From the NCBI GenBank assembly GCA_023432885.1, contig JAEZEU010000179.1:1-11689 (forward strand): a stretch of 11,689 nucleotides of DNA, in the 5' to 3' direction. The translations under genes were made by a program, and so were the position numbers. The notes below the pieces were generated by a model. It was not told the origin of the DNA and did no database searches. It was given only the letters and a program-made list of their open reading frames with translations. The DNA is from Pseudomonadota bacterium. Lineage in GTDB: Bacteria > Pseudomonadota > Alphaproteobacteria > Rhizobiales > Xanthobacteraceae. Shown piece after piece: positions 5,982 through 11,689 of this stretch (within the stretch, counting starts at the first letter, position 1; every line of letters starts with the position of its first letter).

Positions 5982-6953
5982 TCAGTGCAGCCGGGGCGCC
6001 TTCAGGAGTTTGGCGCGGTCGGTTGAGCTCAACGTCACGTCGAAGGTGACACCTTCGTGATGCACGGTGAGCGGCACGTCGACGCCGGCGGGCCCCAACG
6101 ACCAGAGCTTCCGATAGAACTGGTTCTGGCCGGTGATCTTGTCGCCGTCGACGCCGAGGATGACGTCACCGGCCTTCAACTCGGCACGCGCCGCCGGCCC
6201 GCGGTTTGCCACGCCGACGACGACGACCCGGTTGTCGATTTCGGTCGTGAACATGCCGAGCCAGGGACGCGCCGGCTTGTTGACCCGGCCGAATTTCCGC
6301 AGATCGTCCAGGATCGGCTTCAACAGGTCGATCGGCACGATCATGTTGACATGTTCGGCCTTGCCTTCGCGCACGCGCTCGAGCTGCAGCGAGCCGATGC
6401 CGATCAGTTCGCCCTTGGCCGAGATCATCGCGGTACCGCCCCAGTTCGGATGCGCCGGGTAGGTGAAGATCGCTTCATCGAGCAGATATTCCCAATAGCC
6501 GGCAAACTCCTGCTTGGCGACGATCTGGCTCGCCACCGAGCGGGTACGCCCGCCGGCTCCGCCGATCACCACGCGGTCGCCGGTCTTTGTCGCAGCCGAG
6601 GAGCCGAGCGGCAGCGGCTCGATGCCGGGGCGGCCCAGCGCCTGTACCAGGCCAAAACCGGTTTCCGAATCGAAGCCGAGCGCATGACCTTCCACTACGC
6701 GGCCGTCGCCAAGATGCAGCCAGACCGCTTCCGCCTCGGTGATCAGATAGCCGATGGTCAGCACCAGCCCATCGTCGATCATCACGCCGTTGCCGGCGCG
6801 CTCGGTGCCGAGCGTGTCCGCGCTGAAAGCGTCCGCTGGAATGATCGAATGCAGTCCGACCACCGACGCCAACGCCTTGTCGAGGTCGAAGCCGTAGTCT
6901 CCTGCACGAGGCTGGAACGCCGGCGGCACTTTCCATTCGGTCAATGAGGGCAT
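5982..6953 (-). CDS. HtrA-like S1C pseudoprotease with PDZ domain
   Basis: The 323-residue protein has a trypsin-like HtrA domain (about residues 45-215) and a PDZ domain (about 230-315, from WLGMF through AELKAGDVILGVDGDKI). Fold landmarks align well with DegP-type enzymes, but the catalytic positions are changed. The T-N-N-H-V-V motif reads TIGYLI (Tyr69 for His), the SDIALIQ motif reads TGFGLVQ (Gly99 for Asp), and the GNSGG motif reads PNWGG (Trp171 for Ser). It should therefore not be a serine protease. No signal peptide is present (it begins MPSLTEWKVPP), unlike periplasmic HtrA proteins. The start has AGGAG 8 bases upstream. It lies between the acyl-CoA synthetase and the alpha/beta hydrolase on the same strand. 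A role as a peptide- or partner-binding scaffold is inference. An automatic label of active S1C protease would be misleading. Confidence 0.9.
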   Translation of the reverse strand: MPSLTEWKVPPAFQPRAGDYGFDLDKALASVVGLHSIIPADAFSADTLGTERAGNGVMIDDGLVLTIGYLITEAEAVWLHLGDGRVVEGHALGFDSETGFGLVQALGRPGIEPLPLGSSAATKTGDRVVIGGAGGRTRSVASQIVAKQEFAGYWEYLLDEAIFTYPAHPNWGGTAMISAKGELIGIGSLQLERVREGKAEHVNMIVPIDLLKPILDDLRKFGRVNKPARPWLGMFTTEIDNRVVVVGVANRGPAARAELKAGDVILGVDGDKITGQNQFYRKLWSLGPAGVDVPLTVHHEGVTFDVTLSSTDRAKLLKAPRLH

Positions 6954-6980
6954 GGAGTTACTCCTGGCGGCGCCGCGAAT

Positions 6981-6992
6981 GGTCGCGCGACC
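6981..6992. promoter_or_regulatory. Perfect 12-base palindrome upstream of the HtrA-like gene
   Basis: GGTCGCGCGACC is self-complementary. It lies between a possible -10 box and the ribosome binding site of the minus-strand HtrA-like gene, a good place for a repressor site. In GC-rich DNA such a 12-mer can also occur by chance, so the regulatory reading is weak. Confidence 0.35.
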
Positions 6993-6997
6993 GCCGT

Positions 6998-7026
6998 AAT
7001 CTATGTTGCAATCGGGCGGGTTGAAA
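6998..7026 (-). promoter_or_regulatory. Possible promoter of the HtrA-like / hydrolase genes
   Basis: On the minus strand, TTTCAA (7021-7026) and TAGATT (6998-7003) are separated by 17 bases, as for a sigma-70-type promoter. They match the consensus only 3 of 6 and 4 of 6. They lie in the 91-base gap after the acyl-CoA synthetase stop, so the downstream genes may have their own promoter. Confidence 0.25.
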
Positions 7027-7044
7027 GACCCAGGTGAGGCGCGT

Positions 7045-8562
7045 TCAATCCGCGGCGCTGCGCAGGCGCGCCGGTATGATGCGGAAGGCGCGGCCCTGTT
7101 TCAGCCAGTTTGCGCGCTCGTCGCGCAACATTGTGCGACGGACTTTGCCGGAATCGTCGCGGGGGCTGGCGCCGACCACCTCGAAACTCTCCGGATGCTT
7201 GTAGCGGCTGAGCCGGTCCGCGAGGAAAGCGCCCATGCCGTCGGCAACTGCCTGCGCCTGCGCGCCGCCGTTGAGCTCGATGATGGCGTGAACGCGTTGA
7301 CCGAGTTCCTCATCGGGCAGACCGACCACGACGGCCGAGCGCACGTCGGGATGTTCGCTCACGGCGGCCTCGACTTCGGCGGGATAGATGTTGGCGCCGC
7401 CGCGCAGGATCATGTCGGCGAGGCGATCGCCGAGGTAAAGATAGCCCTCGGCGTCGAGCCGGCCGATGTCGCCCAGCGATTCCCAGCCGTCCGGCCGACG
7501 CTTCGGCTCGGCGCCGAGATAGTGATAGGTGGTGCCGGCGCCGTCATTGGGTAGAAAATAGATTTCGCCTGTCTGTCCTGGCGCGACGTCATTGCCATCC
7601 TCGCCGATGATCCGCAGTCTGGCGGTCTCGCCGATCTTGCCGACCGAACCCTTGTGCGCGAGCCACTCGACCCCGTTGATGATGCACGCGCCCTGCCGTT
7701 CGGTGCCGCCATAGAGTTCCCAGATGCGCTCGGGCCCGAGCCACTCGATCCACCTCTCCTTCAGCCAAGGGGGCATCGGCGCGGCCATGTGGAACACGGT
7801 TTTCAGGCTGGAGAGATCGTAGGCGCCGCGCACATTGTCCGGCAGTGACCAGATGCGATGCATCATGGTCGGCACGAAGTTCACCCATTGCACCCGGTTC
7901 TGCTCGATCAGGCGCAACGTTTCCTCGGCATCGAACTTCGCCATGCCGGTAAGGCGGCCGCCCGCGAACAGCGCGAAATGCGACAGGATGAACGGCGCGT
8001 TGTGATACAGCGGTCCGGGATTGAGCAGCGACGCGCCGATCGGAATTTCCAGCCCTGGCGAGGCGCTGGTTTCACAGACCGCGGGATTGTGATCGAGGAT
8101 CACCTTGGGCCGCCCGGTCGAGCCGCCGCTCGTCATCGCCTTCCAGTATCGCGCCACGGGGTTGGTGAGCGGCGCGTCGGAAAAGCCTTCCGGCGAAAAA
8201 TCCACCGGCAGGCGATTGGGCGCATTCCAGTCGGCCTCGCCGCCGACCACGAGCGCAGGCTTCAATATCTCCAGCACCGCGGCTGCCTCGCCGCGCGGCA
8301 AGCGCCACGACAGCGAGGTTGGCGTCGCGCCACACTTCCATACGGCGAAGGTCGTCTCGTAAAACGCATTGCTGTTCGGCAGTCCGATCGCGACGAAATC
8401 GCCGGGCCTGACGCCGCGCTCCGCAAACGCCCGCGCGCGCCGGTTCGCGTTGCGCTCCAGCTGCTCCCAGGTGATGGCCTCCTCCCCGTGGCTGACGGCG
8501 ATCGTGTCTTTCGGCTTGCGCTCGGCATACCAGCGCGGCACGTCGGCGAGGGGAATGAGCAT
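7045..8562 (-). CDS. Acyl-CoA synthetase (AMP-forming), bile-acid-CoA-ligase-like
   Basis: From the ATG at 8562 the protein has 505 residues, normal for the ANL superfamily. Motifs in order: the nucleotide loop TSGGSTGRPK (144-153), YGGTE (284-288), LGDIGRLDAEGYLYLGDR (363-380), the hinge and A8 region RGGANIYPAEVEA (387-399), and the catalytic lysine in SGKVRR (Lys473). It activates a carboxylic acid with ATP and transfers it to CoA in the cytoplasm. The SGGSTGRPK loop resembles bile-acid/aromatic CoA ligases of the BaiB type; the substrate is not known. The frame stays open to a TTG at 8643, but the extra 27 residues do not look like the family's N terminus, while MLIPLADVPRWYAERKP does. 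It is the first gene of a four-gene minus-strand run and may start its transcript. Confidence 0.9.
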   Translation of the reverse strand: MLIPLADVPRWYAERKPKDTIAVSHGEEAITWEQLERNANRRARAFAERGVRPGDFVAIGLPNSNAFYETTFAVWKCGATPTSLSWRLPRGEAAAVLEILKPALVVGGEADWNAPNRLPVDFSPEGFSDAPLTNPVARYWKAMTSGGSTGRPKVILDHNPAVCETSASPGLEIPIGASLLNPGPLYHNAPFILSHFALFAGGRLTGMAKFDAEETLRLIEQNRVQWVNFVPTMMHRIWSLPDNVRGAYDLSSLKTVFHMAAPMPPWLKERWIEWLGPERIWELYGGTERQGACIINGVEWLAHKGSVGKIGETARLRIIGEDGNDVAPGQTGEIYFLPNDGAGTTYHYLGAEPKRRPDGWESLGDIGRLDAEGYLYLGDRLADMILRGGANIYPAEVEAAVSEHPDVRSAVVVGLPDEELGQRVHAIIELNGGAQAQAVADGMGAFLADRLSRYKHPESFEVVGASPRDDSGKVRRTMLRDERANWLKQGRAFRIIPARLRSAAD

Positions 8563-8674
8563 GGGCGTTTCCGGGGCGTCTTGATTGACGCGCTCGTGTT
8601 TCGGATGCGGCAGCACGGCGGCCTGCCGGAACCACTTCACCAATGGCGGATGGTGGGAGTCAAGGATTGATCCA

Positions 8675-8704
8675 TTGCCTCGCCTTGCCGCGATTGTGTA
8701 AAAT
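8675..8704 (+). promoter_or_regulatory. Possible sigma-70-type promoter for the gene at 8792
   Basis: TTGCCT (8675-8680) and TAAAAT (8699-8704) are separated by 18 bases and match consensus at 4 and 5 of 6 positions. They lie in the divergent spacer between the acyl-CoA synthetase and the small plus-strand gene. The leader would be about 80 bases. Confidence 0.35.
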
Positions 8705-8791
8705 AGGGTCGCCCGTTTGACGGCCGAACACGGTCGTCACCCGCAGAACGGAAGGGCACAGCGTTTCCTCGACTTTGGTGGAGGCACGCAG

Positions 8792-9106
8792 ATGAAAGCT
8801 TACATGTTGATAACCGGATCGGGGCCGATCGTCATATTGACCAGCCACGCTTCCGTTCTTGACCCTGCACTGATCAGGAAACTGGCGGCCAAAGGGATCG
8901 AGAAATTCATCGCCTACGAGATCCCGGTTACCCTTGCTCGTGAGCGCTATGGCGCGCATTTCGCGCTCGTGCAGGGGGACATCCGGGAAACCGACGATCT
9001 CCGTGTGCTCGACTATGATGGAAGTCGCGCGTTCAAGCTGTTCCGCTTCGATGAACTCGGTCCGTCGCAGCTTCAAGAGCCGCCGTCCTTGCGAGCCGCG
9101 TCATAG
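8792..9106 (+). CDS. Small conserved hypothetical protein, 104 residues
   Basis: The ATG at 8792 is chosen over upstream in-frame starts because GGAGG sits about 8 bases before it and the protein composition becomes normal from there. The product starts MKAYMLITGSGPIVILTSHAS and continues with mixed strands and helices: ALIRKLAAKGIEKFIAYEIP, a segment RYGAHFALVQGD, and DDLRVLDYDGSRAFKLFRF. It has no signal peptide and no membrane helix, so it should be cytosolic. I recognise it only as a small family that I believe is common in Bradyrhizobium and relatives, without a known role. No catalytic motif is evident. It appears to be transcribed alone; a small stem-loop follows. Confidence 0.82.
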   Translation: MKAYMLITGSGPIVILTSHASVLDPALIRKLAAKGIEKFIAYEIPVTLARERYGAHFALVQGDIRETDDLRVLDYDGSRAFKLFRFDELGPSQLQEPPSLRAAS

Positions 9107-9568
9107 ATGTGCGTGATCGAGATGGTTGCAGGCCTGACCAGAGTCAGGCTCAGGCCCGTGGTGCACTGCTCGCGACACTCGGTCGCTTGCTGCTCTGTTA
9201 TGAGTGTGGGGCCGATCAGGCCACTCCTCGCTGAGTCGGCCCATCATTGGGACGAAAAGAGCACCGCGGCGTTCGTCGCATGGCTTCTCCAGGGTCTTGT
9301 CGTTCCGGCACTCCTGGACAAGCGCGTGTGCGCGCTTTGGTCGCAATGGTGCCGTGGACATAAGCGGCTATCTTCGAGCCACGATGACTTATGTGCCAAA
9401 TATCGATCCGCGCATCGCGCGTTTTGGTTTGCACGCCGGTCGCCTGCACGCAGGCGCTTAGCCGGCCGGCTCGCCGCGCCGTCCGGACAGTCGTTTAGCC
9501 TCCCATCCTTCAGCAAATCTGGTGGCTCCGTGCGGAGCCCGCTTGGCCTCGAACAGAAGGAGTGCGCC
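9107..9568. other. Spacer of about 460 bases without a convincing gene
   Basis: A plus-strand frame is open through this whole stretch into the following gene. Its translation is rich in Arg, Ser, Cys and Trp with no recognisable domain, and no ribosome binding site supports any start. Minus-strand frames are equally unconvincing. The region contains the stem-loop at 9132-9149, a second one at 9441-9456 (CGCCTG / CAGGCG) and the palindrome AGCCGGCCGGCT at 9460-9471. It may be a decayed gene or an old repeat remnant, but I cannot assign it. Confidence 0.5.
9132..9149. terminator. Stem-loop after the small gene, possible terminator
   Basis: GCCTGAC (9132-9138) and GTCAGGC (9143-9149) form a perfect 7-base stem with a CAGA loop. 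It lies 25 bases after the stop at 9106. There is no T tract, so terminator function is only suggested by position. Confidence 0.45.
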
Positions 9569-10033
9569 GTGCCGCCGCTTCCGAAGATCACACTGACCGC
9601 ATCCGACTACCCGCGTCTTGAAAAGCTCGCGCGTACCGCGGCTGAGCAAGGCGACATGGACGGAACCTTCCTGATGGGAGAGATCGATCGTGCGGAGATC
9701 GTGCCGGACGATGCGCCCGACGTGGAAGACATTGCGACGGTCGGCTCCTGGGTTACCTACTGGATGAACTGGGGCGTCCCGCCAAGGATGCTGCAACTGG
9801 TCTGGCCCGAGGAACGCGGCACCAACCCAGCCCGCGTTTCCGTCCTGTCATCGCTCGGCGCGGCGTTGATCGGCCTGCGGGCCGGCGATCAGATGCCGTA
9901 CTGGTTCGCCGGCCGCCTGAACGTCCTCACGATTCGGAGCGTGCAGAGATCGCACCCGAACGTCATCTCACTGTTTGGCCAGCACGCGTCCGCCGCTCCC
10001 TACGACGACGATCCGGGACCGACAGCAGCTTAG
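9569..10033 (+). CDS. Rnk / GreA-C-terminal-like regulator, diverged copy
   Basis: The GTG start at 9569 has AAGGAG 6 bases upstream, and the protein looks normal from there, so the long open frame before it is left out. The 154-residue product matches the Rnk (nucleoside diphosphate kinase regulator) layout: an N-terminal segment with MGEIDRAEIV (residues 36-45), then the GreA/GreB C-terminal-type domain with RVSVLSSLGAALIGLRAGD (89-107). Proteins of this type bind RNA polymerase near the secondary channel, like GreA. It lacks the Gre coiled coil with catalytic acidic tip. It differs from the next gene by an unusual aromatic stretch (WVTYWMNWGV), an SSLG where TPVG is usual, and a longer acidic tail (YDDDPG). 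The paralogue follows after 16 bases, so they are co-transcribed. Confidence 0.85.
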   Translation: MPPLPKITLTASDYPRLEKLARTAAEQGDMDGTFLMGEIDRAEIVPDDAPDVEDIATVGSWVTYWMNWGVPPRMLQLVWPEERGTNPARVSVLSSLGAALIGLRAGDQMPYWFAGRLNVLTIRSVQRSHPNVISLFGQHASAAPYDDDPGPTAA

Positions 10034-10049
10034 TTGAAAGGAGCTACCG

Positions 10050-10466
10050 ATGAGCAACATCAAGTCGGACAAATCGACCCGGCAGACGCCATTGCCGCAG
10101 ATCAAGGTCACCACGGACGAAAAGAGCCGACTCAGCGCGCTGGCCGATTGCAGCCACGGGCTCTTTCCGCGCGTAGCCCATTTCCTCGCCAGCGAAATGG
10201 ATCGGGCGGAGGTCGTTGCGGAAGATGCGGACTTGCGCGACGTGGTCCGAATGGGTACTCGCGTCAGCTATCGTGACGAAGCGACGGGCGACGTCCGCGA
10301 AGTGACGCTGGTTTATCCGCACGAAGCGGATATCGACCGGCACCGCATTTCCGTATTGACTCCCGTCGGAGCCGCGCTGATCGGGCTGTCGGTCGGCCAG
10401 AGCATCGAGTTTCAGACCCCCGGCCAGCAGATGAGGTTGCTCACCGTCCTCGGCGTTTCCGGATGA
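10050..10466 (+). CDS. rnk: Nucleoside diphosphate kinase regulator-like protein (Rnk family)
   Basis: The 138-residue protein has the standard Rnk arrangement: a short N-terminal helical part with ASEMDRAEVV (residues 47-56), then a GreA/GreB C-terminal-type domain with VTLVYPHEADIDRHRISVLTPVGAALIGLSVGQSI. The last block is the family's most conserved stretch. It would act on RNA polymerase or on nucleotide metabolism in the cytoplasm; the role of Rnk outside enterobacteria and pseudomonads is not well settled. The ATG at 10050 has AAAGGAG 8 bases upstream. It sits 16 bases after its diverged paralogue and 32 bases before an amino acid permease, so all three may be one operon. The symbol is given by family resemblance only. 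Confidence 0.87.
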   Translation: MSNIKSDKSTRQTPLPQIKVTTDEKSRLSALADCSHGLFPRVAHFLASEMDRAEVVAEDADLRDVVRMGTRVSYRDEATGDVREVTLVYPHEADIDRHRISVLTPVGAALIGLSVGQSIEFQTPGQQMRLLTVLGVSG

Positions 10467-10498
10467 GGGAGGGGAGATCACATTCGAGTTGAGAGAAA

Positions 10499-11689
10499 AT
10501 GGACGACTTGGCGCGTACGATCGCATCTGAGGGGGATCTGCGCAGGGACCTCAAGTCGCGACATCTTCAACTGATTGCGCTCGGCGGGATCATCGGCAGC
10601 GGGTACTTTCTCGGAACGGGGGAGGTGCTGAGCACCGTCGGTCCCGCGGCGATCCTGGCCTACCTCTTCGGCGGCGTCATCGTGATTTGCGTGATGTTCT
10701 GCCTGGGCGAACTCACGGTCGCCATGCCGGTCGCCGGCTCCTTCGTGACCTATTCGCGCCACCTGATCTCGCCGGCCTGGGCGAGCGGTGTCGGCTGGAG
10801 CTATTGGCTGACGTGGGTGACCTACGTGCCCGCGGAAATGCTCGCGGCCGGGATCATCATGGAGAACTTCTTCCCCGGGACGGACAAGATGTGGTGGTCG
10901 CTCTGGTTCGGAGGGATCATCGCCATCGTCAACCTGCTTTATGTGAAGGCCTTCGGCGAGATCGAGTTCTGGCTATCTCTCGTGAAGATCGCCGCGATCG
11001 TTCTCTTTAGCGTTCTGGCGGTTGCGATTCTTTTCGGTATCGTGGGAGGCGAGCCTGCGAAGCTGCCGGCGCTGCGCGAGCAAGGCTTTCTCGCCAAGGA
11101 CTATTGGGCCCTGCTCAGCACGATGGTGCTGGTGCTGGTCAATTTTCAGGGCGCCGAGATCATTGGACTGGCTGCAGGGGAAAGCGAAAATCCATCCAGA
11201 AGTGTCGGGGTCGCCGTCCGCAACGTCACCTGGCGGATCATCGGCCTGTATCTCCTGCCGCTGATGGCGCTGGTCTGCATCTTTCCGTGGCGGGAAGCAG
11301 GTGTGACGCAAAGCGTATTCGCGGCGGCATTGCAGCACCATGGCCTGCACTGGGCGGCAGGGCTGTTTTCCTTCGTCGTCCTTACGGCCGCAGTGTCCTG
11401 CTCGAACTCCGGTCTGTATGGCTGCTCGCGCGCCTTGCAGGCGCTTGCACGCGAGGGGCTCGCGCCGGCCTGGCTCGGACGAACCAACCGCTTCGGGGTG
11501 CCGCAGAATGCGGCGTTGTTCTCGGTTGCCTGCTGCATGATGGCCCTGGCTCTGCAGTGGATCGATCCCGCGGACATCTTCGTGAAGTTGCTGGCGATGT
11601 CCGGGTTCAGCGGCGCCATTGCCTGGATTTCCATCTGCTGGAGCCAGTTCAGATATCGCCGCGAGATCGTAAGAAGGGGCGAGGTGGAC
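10499..11689 (+). CDS. APC-family amino acid permease (cut by right edge)
   Basis: The frame from the ATG at 10499 (GAGAG just upstream) is open to the last base, giving 397 codons without a stop. Roughly 60 to 100 C-terminal residues should be missing compared with usual lengths. The protein is strongly hydrophobic with about ten membrane helices in view. The first has HLQLIALGGIIGSGYFLGTG (residues 22-41), the APC substrate-binding helix signature of the AAT (GabP/LysP/AroP-like) subfamily. Around residue 220, EIIGLAAGESENPSR matches the conserved loop of the same group. It should import an amino acid with protons across the inner membrane; specificity cannot be read. It follows the two Rnk-like genes by 32 bases. 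Confidence 0.9.
   Translation, partial: MDDLARTIASEGDLRRDLKSRHLQLIALGGIIGSGYFLGTGEVLSTVGPAAILAYLFGGVIVICVMFCLGELTVAMPVAGSFVTYSRHLISPAWASGVGWSYWLTWVTYVPAEMLAAGIIMENFFPGTDKMWWSLWFGGIIAIVNLLYVKAFGEIEFWLSLVKIAAIVLFSVLAVAILFGIVGGEPAKLPALREQGFLAKDYWALLSTMVLVLVNFQGAEIIGLAAGESENPSRSVGVAVRNVTWRIIGLYLLPLMALVCIFPWREAGVTQSVFAAALQHHGLHWAAGLFSFVVLTAAVSCSNSGLYGCSRALQALAREGLAPAWLGRTNRFGVPQNAALFSVACCMMALALQWIDPADIFVKLLAMSGFSGAIAWISICWSQFRYRREIVRRGEVD

Noticed and set aside
6057..6947. 296-codon plus-strand open frame
   Set aside because: It is antisense to the HtrA-like gene, whose fold and PDZ motifs are unmistakable. The plus product shows no motif.
8563..8643. 27-residue N-terminal extension of the acyl-CoA synthetase from a TTG
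   Set aside because: No ribosome binding site is near 8643. The ANL-family N terminus begins naturally at the ATG at 8562.
7858..8670. 270-codon plus-strand open frame
   Set aside because: It is antisense to the acyl-CoA synthetase with its full motif set. The translation is Arg/His-rich noise.
9107..9568. N-terminal extension of the first Rnk-like protein
   Set aside because: The frame is open, but the composition is unnatural and a GTG at 9569 has a well-placed AAGGAG. The family does not need the extra 154 residues.
1..11689. CRISPR array, phage, insertion sequence, tRNA or rRNA
   Set aside because: I saw no regularly spaced repeats, transposase or integrase motifs, terminal inverted repeats, or tRNA/rRNA-like sequence.

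Overview
The window is GC-rich DNA with dense coding and mostly short intergenic gaps. Codon use is strongly GC-biased at third positions. Alternative starts (TTG, GTG) appear at several genes. The gene families, including several small lineage-restricted proteins (the genes at 785, 4589 and 8792), suggest an alphaproteobacterium of the Bradyrhizobium / Rhodopseudomonas group. That placement is recall and inference, not a search result.

Layout. (1) 1-317, minus: the N-terminal part of an AbrB-family membrane protein, running off the left edge. (2) 318-784: a long AT-rich divergent spacer with repeated TTATC-type heptamers. (3) 785-1258, plus: a secreted protein with a duplicated two-cysteine motif. 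(4) 1308-1880, minus: a TetR-family repressor. Its divergent spacer carries two near-identical palindromic operators, and it faces two hotdog-fold thioesterases (1977-2408 and 2416-2895). This looks like a small regulated acyl-CoA unit. (5) 3025-3813 and 3847-4524, plus: a TauE/SafE-type anion exporter followed by a Tat-exported DsbA-like thiol oxidoreductase. A perfect hairpin at 4539-4566 closes this unit and also lies downstream of the opposing unit. (6) 4589-8562, minus: read in transcription order, an acyl-CoA synthetase, an HtrA-like (S1C) PDZ protein, an alpha/beta hydrolase with a long N-terminal extension, and a 68-residue membrane protein. (7) 8792-9106, plus: a small conserved-looking protein, followed by about 460 bases without a convincing gene. 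(8) 9569-11689, plus: two tandem Rnk/GreA-C-terminal-like regulators and an APC-family amino acid permease cut by the right edge.

The observation I rate highest is the S1C protein at 5982-6953. Its HtrA fold landmarks align cleanly, but all three catalytic positions are replaced (His to Tyr69, Asp to Gly99, Ser to Trp171) while the PDZ domain is kept and no signal peptide is visible. It reads as a cytoplasmic, catalytically dead HtrA-like scaffold or sensor next to an acyl-CoA ligase and a hydrolase. The rest of the window is mostly ordinary chromosomal housekeeping and accessory metabolism. I see no CRISPR array, phage, integron, intact insertion sequence, tRNA or rRNA.
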